This document shows, one piece after another, positions 50,727 to 62,900 of a stretch of DNA of 64,000 nucleotides (positions are counted from its first letter, which is position 1; the number at the start of each line of letters is the position of its first letter). The position numbers and the translations under genes were made by a program. A model generated the notes under the pieces. It searched no databases. It saw only the letters and a program-made list of their open reading frames with translations, and had not been told where the DNA came from. Source of the DNA: Pocillopora verrucosa. Taxonomy: Eukaryota; Cnidaria; Anthozoa; Scleractinia; Pocilloporidae. The stretch covers positions 15,894,003-15,958,002 of the forward strand of contig NC_089315.1 in NCBI RefSeq assembly GCF_036669915.1. The letters are read 5' to 3'.

Positions 50727-53623
50727 TTATCATACATGAGGAGGTTCTGGTAACATAATGTCGTGCTTGTATCTGGTCCATGTCCAGGCTTTCAAATTCC
50801 TCTCTATCCTCTATTAGATTAAATTTTGATCCTATATAGATCCTACTCATTGCAGATAAACTCTCCTTCTACAAATTTCTTCAACTAAAATTGCGAATGG
50901 TTAAAAGATACATGCCACTTGGATAAACAATGGTTTTGTTCTTGTTCTTCGTCTTTACACCCGGAAATGTTAGCCTCTTCCGAAAGAGGATTTACTTTCA
51001 TGTTATTCAAGAGGTTGGAAAACGACAGTTCGGTCACATCATTTGTTTTAGTCACACAACGAAAACACAATCGTATAAATTAAAGGTGACTTCTGCAACT
51101 AAAAGCTTAGCAGACCTTAGCGGTCTCCACAATTCTGTTTTAGATGCCACATTTCCTGCAATTTTCCCTCGTGCTTTCGATCATTATATCGGAGAGATCA
51201 CTATCAAAACTTCCGTGGTTGGCGTGACCTTTACAAGTAATTTAAAGTTATTGCTGATTACCATAATCAGGATTTCCAGAGGTCACGCTAAACAAAGACG
51301 AAATGATGTCAGACAGTTTCCGTTCACATGACTTGGTTTCATCTTCCATAACGATAAGGTTTTAATTCGCAACACTACCAATTCCTCTATCACCATCAAC
51401 CAAAGGCTTCCATATCGTAACAAAGCGTCGAAATGGCTGAAAACGTCTTTATTTTATGTAAAGCTGCTTGACTGATTCTGAGTGTTATAGTTTGAGAGGT
51501 TTAATTGGCAAGAGTGGCATCTTTGATAAGGTGAGTTGACTTTCACAAGTGAATGCATTGTGGAGGTTGTTGATAAATTACGTTTAAATGAGAGAAAGAA
51601 TTGGGTTGCACTTTAAAAAAAACTGAAAAAGTTAACTTGGATTGGTTTATTGCTGAAGTACGAAGAAAAAAAATGAATTACTGAACTGATTTGTGTTTGC
51701 ATGTGGTCCAGAACCATATATTTGTCTTGGTATCATATATCAACGGGTCTTTACTTGTACTACTAACTTGCGATCGAAGTGGAAGCATTTGTAAATGCCT
51801 TTGAAGACAAGAAGCGATGTTTATAAGTAAGTGTATTCATATCAGTTCGCTTAAAAAAAACTCGTTTCCAGAAATGAGCGAGGAACATTCCTCTCATTGA
51901 AGATCCATTAAAAGAAAGTGTCTTTTTTCTCTGTCTGGGCGGTGTTAACCCTTTATACCCTAATATCAGTATAAATATTCTCCATACTGTTTCTCTATAC
52001 ACTCCCAAAGCGGCCAACAATGAGAATTTGTTTAATTTGTTCAAGAGCTGCTCAAGTTGGTAATCATCTTCTCTTTCCTCATGACTTTCACGTTTGATTA
52101 AGAGCTGACATAGTAAGGAGAAATTAGATGCTTATCACTCTTAGGGGCTAAAGGATTAACCTGTTTTGGTACCCGACCTGTGTGCAGTTGGCAGTTTTCA
52201 TGCTTCATTATACTGACCTCGTGAAGAACTTTTCATCGACTTCTCCGAATGACTCGAGTCTGATGGAGGCTCTTAAATTTCACTGCCACACCGTGGTAAA
52301 AACGAAGATCTAAGTCACTAAAAGCCTAAATTCAAGATATCAAGGTTTTGGAGAATATTGAACAGTCAACAATCTGCCTCAGTTTTGGGTCTGTGCGTGT
52401 TTCCGTTAATAAATCAGACGTCAAAATTTTAATAGAAATAAGACTTTTCTGTCAGATCTCATAAAAAATGGATGACCTTTAAAATTAGGTTCGATTACCA
52501 GCCACTGTTGGGGAAATGAGCCTGCGTTCAGCCCCAAAAGTTCCTCCTTTGGAAGATCGAAGACCGGACACGTGAAAACGGTGGAAATCGAGCCTGTTAA
52601 ATGGGGCCGGGTCGTATAAGAGCGAATTCAAATATATTTCTAATTTTTCACGCGTCAAAACTTGGCAAACTTTCCGCATTTTCCAAATTTTGGCGGTAGT
52701 CGCATCAAGCTAGTGTTCTCTGACCAAACCTTCGCTGATTGATTCATAAATCAATCACAAACCCATCTCGTTGAATCAGTACAACGCAGGAACGGACATG
52801 TTTTGCGCTGATCTTTTGCGTTTTGGTTGACGTTTGCGCTATTTGTTCTGGCTTCGATAATTGCGATGGAAAGAGGGCTAGCTAAAATTTTACGTTGAAG
52901 TTATCCGTTTTCCAAATTGCTACAAGTCACAAGCATTTGAATAGAAGCGGTGCCCAAATGCCTCGTTTCCTCCGAAAGAGAAAGGGTCAAATGGATAAGG
53001 AAAGTCCTGGCATCGCGCGCCAAACTAGACTAGCGTACTAAATATTTTTCCCATTGAAATTTTATACCGACACGTCTTTCACAACATGACAGCTAAGCGG
53101 TTAAAAAAACATGATTGTTTGTTTTTCCAAAATTTGGTAGCCTCCCAGGCAGGACATCGGGTCCTTGAAGTTTGGCGAAAATTTGGTGATCCGCAATAAT
53201 TTGGCAAGGTTTTCAAATTGGGGGTCGTACTCATTTTACACTACTTGTTGACAGATTTTTCACCTAAAGAAAAAAATAAAAAAAAGCTCTAGCACGACCA
53301 GGGCCTTAGGGGCCTAAAAAAATATGGGGACGGAAAAGAAAGGCAACCGTCTGGGGGATGTTTGGAGGGCAGTTGACACTGATCCACGATGGAAACAACA
53401 CTCGGTTTTGAATTCGCTTCCATCAGGGTGCTTTCCAAATTCAAGAGAAGATGAGGTCTCTTGACCTGAGGACAAAAATAAAATTAATAAACAAAACTGT
53501 CCAAAGAAACAGAGAAGCTACTCGTTTGGTCGCGAGTGTGAGAAAAAGGAAAAATCTAAGTTTCCCATGAGAATATTAGCCGCAGATCTTTGCCTGACTC
53601 CGATGATTGAGAGGGATCATTAA
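50727..53623 (+). repeat. 2.9 kb tandem segmental duplication, unit 1
   Basis: This runs from TTTATCATACATGAGGAGG (50727) to GAGAGGGATCATTAA (53623). It matches 53677-56563 almost base for base, with scattered substitutions and small indels. It contains a reversed family A MITE (51945-52160). Short frames such as 50930-51331 (plus) and 52485-52679 (minus) exist in both units, but most differences in the plus-strand frame change amino acids, so it is probably not under protein selection. Confidence 0.95.
51945..52160 (-). mobile_element. MITE-like element, family A, copy 4 (inside duplication unit 1)
   Basis: It begins TTAACCCTTTATACCC and ends CTAAAGGATTAAC and contains the family body in reverse orientation (AATATTCTCCATACTG; CTCATGACTTTCACG). 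It was present before the duplication because unit 2 has the same copy. Confidence 0.7.
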
Positions 53624-53676
53624 TAATGGTAATTGAACTGAGTGGAGTGCAATTTGGGCTGAAATCATACGCGTTA

Positions 53677-56563
53677 TTTATCATACATGAGGAGGCTCTG
53701 GTAACATAATGTCGTGCTTGTATCTAATCCATGCCCAGGCTTTCAAATTCCTCTCTATCCTCTATTAGATTAAATTTTGATCCTATATAGATCCTACTCA
53801 TTGCAGATAAACTCTCCTTTTACAAATTTCTTCAACTAAAATTGCGAATGGTTAAAATATACATGCCACTTGGATAAACGATGGTTTTGTTCTTGTTCTT
53901 CCTTCTTTACACCCGGAAATTTTTGCCTCTTCCGAAAGAGGATTTACTTTTCATGTTATTCAAGAGGTTGGAAAACGACAGTTCGGTCACATCATTTGTT
54001 TTAGTCACACAACGAAAACACAATCGTATAAATTAAATGTGACTTCTGCAACTAAAAGCTTAGCAGACCTTAGCGGTCTCCACAATTCTGTTTTAGATGC
54101 TACATTTCCTGCAATCTTCCCTCGTGCTTTCTATCATTATATCGGAGAGATCACTATCAAAGCTTCCGTGGTTGGCGTGATCTTTACAACTAATTCAAAG
54201 TTAATGCTGATTACCATAATCAGGATTTCCAGAGGTCACGCTAAACAAAGACGAAATGATGTCAGACAGTTTCCGTTCACATGACTTGGTTTCATCTACC
54301 ATAACGATAAGGTTTTTAATTCGCAACACTACCAATTCCTCTATCACCATCAACCAAAGGCTTCCATATCGTAACAAAGCGTCGAAATGGCTGAAAACGT
54401 CTTTATTTTATGAAAGCTGCTTGACTGATTCTGAGTGTTATAGTTTGAGAGGTTTAATTGGAAAGAGTGACATCTTTGATAAGGTGAGTTGACTTTCACA
54501 AGTGAATATATTGTGGAGGTTGTTGGTAAATTACGTTTGAATGAGAGAAAGAGTTGGGTTGCACTTAAAAAAAACTGAAAAAGTTAACTTCGATTGGTTT
54601 ATTGCTGAAGTACGAAGAAAAAGACTGGATTACTAAACTGATTTGTGTTTGCATGTGGTCCAGAACCACATATTTGTCTCGGTATCATATATCAACGGGT
54701 CTTTACATGTACTACTAACTTGCGATCGAAGTGGAAACATTTGTAAATGTCTTTGAAGACAAGATGCGATGTTTATAAGTGAGTGTATTCATATCAGTTC
54801 GCTTAAAAAACTCGTTTCCAGAAATGAGCGAGGAACATTCCTCTTATTGAAGATCCATTAAAAGAAAGTGTCTTTTTTCTCTGTCTGGGCGGTGTTAACC
54901 CTTTACACCCTAATATCAGTATAAATATTCTCCATACTGTTCTCTATACACTCCCAAAGCGGCCAACAATGAGAATTTGTTTAATTTGTTCAAGAGCTGC
55001 TCAAGTTGGTAATCATCTTCTCTTTCCTCATGACTTTCACGTTTGATTAAGAGCTGACATAGTAAGGAGAAATTAGATGCTTATCACTCTTAGGGGCTAA
55101 AGGATTAACCTGTTTTGGTACCCGACCTGTGTGCAGTTGGCAGTTTTCATGCTTCATTATACTGACCTCGTGAAGAACTTTTCATCGACTTCTCGAATGA
55201 CTCGAGTCTGATGGAGGCTCTTAAATTTCACTGCCACACCGTGGTAAAAACGAAGATCTAAGTCACTAAAAGCCTAAATTCAAGATATCAAGGTTTTGGA
55301 GAATATTGAACAGTCAACAATCTGCCTCAGTTTTGGGTCTGTGCGTGTTTCCGTTAATAAATCAGACGTCAAAATTTTAATAGAAATAAGACTTTTCTGT
55401 CAGATCTCATAAAAAATGGATGACCTTAAAAATTAGGTTCGATTACCAGCCACTGTTGGGGAAATGAGCCTGCGTTCAGCCCCAAAGGTTCCTCCTCTGG
55501 AAGATCGAAGACCGGACACGTGAAAACGGTGGAAATCGAGCCTGTTAAATGGGGCCGGGTCGTATAAGAGCGAATTCAAATATATTTCTAATTTTTCACG
55601 CGTCAAAACTTGGCAAACTTTCCGCATTTTCCAAATTTTGGCGGCGGTCGCATCAAGCTAGTGTTCTCTGACCAAACATTCGCTGATTGATTCATAAGTC
55701 AATCACAAACCCATCTCGTTGAATCAGTACAACGCAGGAACGGACATGTTTTGCGCTGATCTTTTGCGTTTTGGTTGACGTTTGCGATATTTGTCCTGGC
55801 TTCGATAATTGCGGTGGAAAGAGGGCTAGCTAAAATTTTACGTTGAAGTTATCCGTTTTCCAAATTGCTACAAGTCACAAGCATTTGAATAGAAGCGGTG
55901 CCCAAATGCCTCGTTTCCTCCGAAAGAGAAAGGGTCAAATGGATAAGGAAAGTCCTGCCATCGCGCGCCAAACTAGACTAGCGTACTAAATATTTTTCCC
56001 ACTGAAATTTTATACCGACACGTCTTGCACAACATGACAGCTAAGCGGTTAAAAAAACATGATTGTTTGTTTTTCCAAAATTTGGTGGCCTCCCAGGCAG
56101 GACATTCTTGAAGTTTGGCGAAAATTTGGTGATCCGCAATAATTTGGCAAGGTTTTCAAATTGGGGGTCGCACTCATTTTACGCTACTTGTTGACAGATT
56201 TTTCACCTTAACAAAAAAATAAAAAAGCTCTAGCACGACCAGGGCCTTAGGGGCCTAAAAAAATATGGGGACAGAAAAGAAAAGCAACCGTCTGGGGGAT
56301 GTTTGGAGGGCAGTTGACACTGATCCACGATGGAAACAAAACTCGGTTTTGAATTCCCTTCCATCAGGGTGCTTTCCAAATTCATGAGAAGATAGGTCTC
56401 TTGACCTGAGGACAAAAATAAAATTAATAAACAAAACTGTCTAAAGAAACAGAGAAGCTACTCGTTTGGTCGCGAGTGTGAGAAAAAGGAAAAATCTAAG
56501 TTTCCCATGAGAATATTAGCCGCAGATCTTTGCCTGACTCCGATGATTGAGAGGGATCATTAA
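53677..56563 (+). repeat. 2.9 kb tandem segmental duplication, unit 2
   Basis: A direct copy of 50727-53623, separated from it by 53 unrelated bases. Similarity to a third partial copy (59305-59883) continues past the end of unit 1 to about 56687. A frame at 54256-54492 is longer than in unit 1 because of single-base indels and ends at a good donor (GATAAG|GTGAGT). Whether this reflects a decayed exon is unclear. Confidence 0.95.
54895..55109 (-). mobile_element. MITE-like element, family A, copy 5 (inside duplication unit 2)
   Basis: The counterpart of the copy at 51945-52160, carried by the segmental duplication rather than by an independent insertion. Confidence 0.7.
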
Positions 56564-57032
56564 GCTTAAAATCACTTACCAAAAGTTCGTTGACCACGTG
56601 GGTCATTGCCAGGTTCATGTTTGACGAACGTCGCTGAGTACTATTTGCTGATTACTTTGGGAAAGACGGACGGCTTTTATTTTGCCCCAAACCCTTTTAC
56701 TCCCAAGATCTAATTAGTAATTCTCCTTACTGTCTGCCATTTAATTCTCATGATGTTAGCTAGAAGAATTTGGTTTTGGATCAACTAATAATCCCCTAAT
56801 TGATATTTTTCTCTATTCTCATCACTTGTCTGCTTGATATTGTATTGATATTGTTAGGAGAAATTCTGTCTTGGTCATTCCTGGGAGTTAAAGGGTTAAA
56901 TAGATGGGTTACTAAAGTATAACAATACGAGTAGCCTATTTCCCGCGAAAAGATAGTCTAAAAATAAACCGGTCGTGAAAATGCCGTGACATCAGGTCGA
57001 TCTAGGCCAGTGTGGGAGTTGAACGCTCCAAG
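56564..57032. other. Junction sequence between unit 2 and the inverted-repeat element
   Basis: Positions 56564-56687 continue the similarity to the sequence before the TPR-CHAT gene (59757-59883). A family B MITE follows at 56688-56899. The last 130 bases show nothing recognisable. Confidence 0.6.
56688..56899. mobile_element. MITE-like element, family B, copy 2
   Basis: It begins CAAACCCTTTTACTCCC and ends TTAAAGGGTTAAA; the body matches 35698-35908 (CTAATTAGTAATTCTCCTTAC; TAGGAGAAATTCT). Its left edge coincides with the point where similarity between unit 2's flank and the third partial copy stops. Confidence 0.7.
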
Positions 57033-57597
57033 TAATGGGCTCCTAGTACAAGTCGTGGGTCGTGGGTGTGGGTACAAGTCGTGTCCAATGGTTATAGTTC
57101 ATATTTATCAATAATATTATTAATAGTACTTCTACTAATAATTAGTTATTGCTATTGTAGGTGGGAACGGTTTTTTTTTCGTGAAACGTGATTTGGTTAC
57201 ATAGCCGTGAACGGTAAATCGCTTTTTTTTTCTGGAAATTGCGAGACGACTTGTTTTTTTTTTTGCGAAACGTGACTTGAACCGTTGTTGTTTCTCTTCC
57301 TTCAAAAAAAACTATCCAGTAAGCGTCTCAAAACAAGATCACGTGTAGAAACATGACTGTGATTAGCTAATCATCATTCTGGGCCCTAGGTCTCTTTATT
57401 TTAACAGGTAATTAAACACCTTTTATCTTCGTATCATGAAATGACCATTTCATATTGCGTGAAACGTGAATGGCCGTGAAAAGTGATCTAAGACCCCCCC
57501 CTTTACCACTTCAATTATGGTCTAAGTTGACTTAATTAACATGACGTAATGTATACAAATTAAACGACCCTTCACCAACTGTCAGAAGCCAGTAATA

Positions 57598-57720
57598 GGC
57601 TCCTGGCCCCTGGCTCCTGGCCCCTGGCTCCTGGCCCCTGGCTCCTGGCCCCTGGCTCCTGGCCCCTGGCTCCTGGCCCCTAGCTCTTGGCCCCCGGTTC
57701 CTGGCTCCTGGCTCCTGTCA
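57598..57720 (+). repeat. Minisatellite with 14-base unit CTCCTGGCCCCTGG
   Basis: About eight copies, the first five nearly perfect and the rest drifting. It lies within the inverted-arm element. Confidence 0.9.
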
Positions 57721-57944
57721 ACTGTAAAATATTATTGTTTAAATATCATCTCATCAGCTCGGTGAGATTATTATTTTATTGATTCACCTACATATAAGTA
57801 ATACATAATTTATAAAACTAATTTTTACCAAAAAATCAGTACTTAACAATAATTAATTATTATTAGTAGTACTATTTATATTATCATTATTAAACATAAC
57901 TATCAACCATTAACTGTGAACTATTACCGACACGACTTATACCC

Positions 57945-59260
57945 GCACCTACACCCACACCAACACCCACACCTACACTTACACCTACACTTACACCTAC
58001 ACCCACGCCTACACTTACACCTACACCCACACCTACACCCACACCTACACTTACACCTACACCCACACCTACACCCACGCCTACACTTACACCTACACCC
58101 ACACCTACACCCACACCTACACTTACACCTACACCCACACCTACACCCACACCTACACCCACACCTACACCCACACCTACACTTACACCTACACCCACAC
58201 CTACACCCACACCTACACCCACACCTACACTTACACCCACACCTACACCCACACCTGCACCCACACTTACACCCACTCCTACACTTACACCTACACCCAC
58301 ACCTACACCCTCATCTACACTTACACCTACACTTACACCCACACCTACACTTACACCTACACCCACACCTACACCCACACCTACACTTACACCTACACCT
58401 ACACCCACACCTACACCCACACCTACACTTACACCTACACCCACACCTGCACCCACACCTACACCCACACCTACACTTACACCTACACCCACACCTACAC
58501 CCACACCTACACCCACACCTACACTTACACCTACACCCACACCTACACCCTCATCTACACTTACACCTACACTTACACCCACACCTACACTTACACCTAC
58601 ACCCACACCTACACCCACACCTACACTTACACCTACACCTACACCTACACCCACACCTACACCCACACCTACACTTACACCTACACCCACACCTGCACCC
58701 ACACCTACACCTATACTTACACTTACACCCACACCTACACTTACACCTACACCCACACCTGCACCCACACCTACACTTACACCTACACCTACACCCACAC
58801 CTACACCCACACCTACACTTACACCTACACTTACACCTACACCCACACCTACACTTACACCTACACTTACACCTACACCCACACCTACACCCACACCTAC
58901 ACCTACACTTACACCTACACCCACACCTACACCCACACCTACACTTACACCTACACCCACACCCATACCTACACCCTCGCCTACACCTACACTTACACCC
59001 ACACCTACACCCACACCTACACCCACACCTACACCCACACCTACACTTACACCTACACCCACACCCACACCTACACCCTCGCCTACACCTACACTTACAC
59101 CCACACCTACACCCACACCTACACCCACACCTACACCCACACCTACACCCACACCTACACCCACACCTACACCCACACCTACACTTACACCTACACCCAC
59201 ACCTACACCCACACCAACACTTACACCTACACCCACACCTACACCCACACCCACACCCAC
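57945..59260 (-). repeat. 1.3 kb hexanucleotide array (ACACCT / ACACCC / ACACTT)
   Basis: About 220 hexamers of ACACYY type, arranged in irregular higher-order runs such as ACACCTACACTTACACCT. The minus strand reads GGTGTA/GGGTGT. The period of six keeps several frames open on both strands, producing His-Leu-His-Pro, Gly-Val and Cys-Arg-Cys-Gly dipeptide ORFs (57916-59403, 57890-59260, 58551-59267). These are artefacts of the repeat. It is not the animal telomere repeat TTAGGG. Confidence 0.95.
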
Positions 59261-59304
59261 GACCCACTACTTGTACCCACGACCCAGGACCATTAGTAAA
59301 ACTC

Positions 59305-59883
59305 GCCTCTCAGGCAGGACAACAGTTTGGCGAAAAGTTGGTGATCTGCAAAAATTTGGCAAGTTTTTCAAATTGGGGGTCGCACTTTTACATTACTTCT
59401 TGACAGATTTTTCACCTAAAAGAGAAAAAAAAAAAAGGTTTAGTGCGACCCGGCCCTTAAGAGCTTAAAAAAATATGGGGACAGAAAAGTAGGGCAATCG
59501 TCTGGGGCAGGTTGTTTGAAAGGCAGGTTGTTTGAAGGATCCGGGATAGAAACAAAACTCGGTTGTGAATTCCCTTCTATCAAAGTGCTTTCCACATTTA
59601 TGAGAAGACGAGGTCTTTTGACCGGAGGACAAAAATGAAATTAGCAGAGAAGCTCCTCGTTTGGTCGCAAGCGTGAGAAAGAGGAAAAATCAAAGTTTCC
59701 CACAAGAATATTAGCCGCAGATCTTTGCCTGACTCTGATGATTGAGAGGGATCATTAAGCTTAAAATCACTTACCAAAAGTTCGTTGATCACGTGGGTCA
59801 TTGCCAGGTTCATGTTTGACGAGCGTTGGTGATTACTATTTGCTGGTTAGTTTGGGAAAGAGGGACATCCTTAGTTTGCCCCA
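59305..59883 (+). repeat. Third, partial copy of the duplicated segment
   Basis: Similar to 56088-56687, from GCCTCTCAGGCAGGAC to TTTGCCCCA, with more differences and deletions than units 1 and 2 show between themselves. It ends about 60 bases before the TPR-CHAT start codon and so probably contains part of that gene's promoter or 5' UTR. Confidence 0.85.
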
Positions 59884-59944
59884 TTGCAAATGATTTTTTG
59901 CTTTTGTTTTTCTCTTTATTTATTTGTTAGGGTGAAGCAAAAAG

Positions 59945-62900
59945 ATGGACAAAATAATGCCGCAATTAGCTTTCTTCATTGGGTATGCTGTGGCGGTATT
60001 CCTAAGCAACACAAATCACTGGACTGAATCCATTGACTTTTATTTGGAATGCCTTGCGCTTTGGAATTCTGTATCAAAGACGAAGACTTCCCCAGTGATG
60101 ACTCTAATTGAACGAGTGATACGAGAAAAAGTTGCAAAGGGAGGACTCTTCTTTTACGAACGGGGAAAGATATGTTATGACCTCGGTCAAGTTAAGGAAT
60201 CAATAAAATGCTTTGGGAAAGCGCTGACCCTTTTCAGTCAAATTGGTTCCAAACCAGATGAGGCATGGTGTCATTGCCGCTTGGGCAGATCGCTCCACAT
60301 TGCTTGTCAGTATGAAAGAGCCATGGAACATTATGAAAAGGTTCTCAGTGGTATTCACGAAATATACTCAAATGACATGAGACAAGAGCTCCAAGCAAGA
60401 GTGTACAACAACATCGGTGAGGTCAAACATTCTCGTGGAGAATGTAAGGAAGCTAAAAGCTATTATGAGAAAGCTCTTGAGATAAGCATTAGAGCAGGAA
60501 ATGAGATAGAACAAGCAGCAAGCCTCAACAACCTAGGAGTTTTGCATCATAACTATCTGTCTAAACTTGATGAAGCACTTAACTTCCATGAAAAAGCACT
60601 CGAAATTCGTAGAAGACTTGGATGTAGAAGAGTAGAAGGAACGTCCTATAACAACATTGGTGGAGTCTATGAGGCCCGTGGTGACTATGAAAAGGCATTG
60701 GAATATTATGAAAAAAGCTATGACATTAGTTTAGAAGTCAAAGACAAGGTGCTAGAGGGAATGAATCTCTACTTCATTGGAAAGGTTCATAGGCTCCTAG
60801 GTCAGCTTCAAAAAGCCATCGAATACCACAAAAGAGCCCTACAAATCAACCAAGAGACCGGTGTCAAAACAGCTGCAGTTCTCAGTGACCTTGCAAATCA
60901 CTATATATCCCTCGGTGATTACGAGAAAGCAGATCATTATCATAAAAAAGCTATTGACATGTGCGAAGAAATAGGGGATATCGAACACCTAGGAATTTGC
61001 TTAAGCAATGCCTATGAACTGCCTCTTTATCTTGGTGAATATGAAGAAGCCAAGACATATTTAAAAAAGGCTATAACTATTCACCAAAGGACTGGAAACA
61101 AATCGTTCCTAGCTACGACACTTTGTTACATCAGTAGTGTATGTAAGTCTGCTGGCCAATACCAGGAAGCACACGATTACTCAGAGAGAGCTCTAAAAAT
61201 CAGTAGAGAAACCCAACACATACAAGTAGAGACAATAGCATTAGGCTCCATGGGGTCCACGAATTTTTCTCTTGGAAAATATGAACAAGCCATTGAGTAT
61301 GCTGAAAAAGCACTGAAAATCGCTAAGGAGATAGGTGATAAAGAAAGCGAAGTGTCTTGTTATATTGTCCTCGGTTGTGTGTATTTCGCTCAAAGTCAGA
61401 ACGAGAAAGCAATCTGGTATCAGAGCAAAGCGCTTGAAATGAAGAAGGAAATTGGAATCAAAGATCAGTCGCAAATCGATGTTCTACATATCTTAGGCAA
61501 AGCATATTCCTCTCAGGGAAACCTTTCGAAGGCGACAGAAACCTTCCGTGAAGGAATGAAAATCCACCAAAGTACTCGTTCTTCCCTTAGAGATGAAACA
61601 AACAAGATTTTATTGGATAATCAGAACCTTTCTTGCTACAAATCTCTTTCGTGGCTTCTTCTTTGCGAGAGGAATTTCGACCAAGCCCTTTTCACTCTAG
61701 AGGTCGGACGAAGTCGTGCCCTGGTTGATCTTATTTCGAAGAATTACGGAATCAGCAGGAATCCTATTCAAAATGAGTTAACTCCAAATGCCCTTCGGAG
61801 CTTCTTAAAAGAACAAAAAAAGAACTTTCTCTTCATAGCAACGTTGAAAATGAAAAGATTCTCCTTGTGGTTTGTCGACACAGGAGGAAATGTAAAATTC
61901 AAACAGGTCAATGTAGACTTGGAAACGGAGCTATCAAAAGAAAGTAGTGCCACTGAAGAGCTAGGAATGGATACTTCTTCGTCAACTTTGGATGACCTGC
62001 AATGTGAGGATCGTTCATTGGCCTCGCTGTATGAAAATGATGTATTGGCTTCACGAGAACAAAAGATAAAACCAAACAAAGGTTCCGTGAAAATGCAAAT
62101 GAAAAAAATCGGAAGCAGATCTTACATTAGCCTTTCTTACATGGTCAAGTCGTACGCTGCCTTGATTGCTCCTATTTTTGATCTCATAGACAGCCCGGAG
62201 ATCATCATATCCCCAGAACCTAGCTTTTTCTTGACACCATTTGCCTCGTTAAAGGATGAAAATGGAAAGTACCTTTCTGAAACTGTGAGGGTCCGCCTCA
62301 TCCCGTCACTAACGACACTGAAGCTCATTCACGACTCGGCAGCCAGTTACCACTCTCAAAGTGGAGCTTTGATCGTCGGAGATCCAGCGATTAGCCTTGT
62401 AGAGATAAATGGAAGTGTAAAGACTCTAGATCCATTGCCTAAAGCCAGAGAAGAAGCGCAGATGGTTTCAAGGTTGGTGGGAGTGCGCTGTTTGATAGGA
62501 GAGGAGGCCACAAAGGAGGAAGTCCTGAGGAGAATCCAAGAAGTGAGCTTAGTGCACATTGCTGCCCATGGTGATAAACCCGCCGGGGAAATAGCTCTTG
62601 CTCCCAACAGGTCTGTGGTTGGAGTTCCTATGAAAGAAGACGTCTTGCTAACAATGAACGACATTGCTCAGGTTGGGATCAGAGCCAAGCTGGTGGTACT
62701 CAGCTGTTGTCATAGTGCTAGTGGGAAGACTTCCATAGCCGAAGGAGTTGTTGGGATCGCTCGCGCTTTTCTTGGATCCGGTGCACGTTCAGTTCTGATG
62801 TCATTGTGGGCTGTCGATGATGGAGCTACTAAGACATTTATGAACATATTCTACAAGTCCTTGATCCGCGAGAAACTCAGTGCAAGTGAATCTCTTCACC

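Larger units (their letters stand above)
57033..59295. mobile_element. 2.3 kb element with long inverted arms, one arm expanded into a hexamer array
   Basis: The left arm (57033-57151) starts TAATGGGCTCC and contains GGGTCGTGGGTGTGGGTAC, AAGTCGTGTCC, AATGGTTATAGTT and a TAGTAC-TACTAATAATTA stretch. The same words occur in inverted order on the right. The outer part is at 59240-59295, ending CCATTA; the inner part is at 57846-57950, where AAGTCGTGTC, AATGGTTGATAGTT and ACTACTAATAATAATTA can be read on the minus strand. Between the two parts of the right arm lies the hexamer array. The middle (57152-57845) has CGTGAAACGTGA-type words and a 14-base minisatellite. No transposase is encoded. No target-site duplication was seen. 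The interpretation as a single mobile element is inference from the arm symmetry. Confidence 0.65.

Noticed and set aside
50930..51331. 133-residue frame present in both duplication units
   Set aside because: Most differences between the two units are amino-acid changing and the N-terminal part is disrupted in unit 2, so there is no sign of protein selection.
57945..59260. Interstitial telomere array
   Set aside because: The units are ACACCT, ACACCC and ACACTT, not CCCTAA. They are better explained by expansion of a GGGTGTGGGTA word in the neighbouring inverted arm.
57890..59403. Long open frames on both strands (495, 456 and 238 residues of two-residue repeats)
   Set aside because: They are produced by the hexanucleotide array, whose period of six keeps frames free of stops. 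There is no start context, domain or splice signal.
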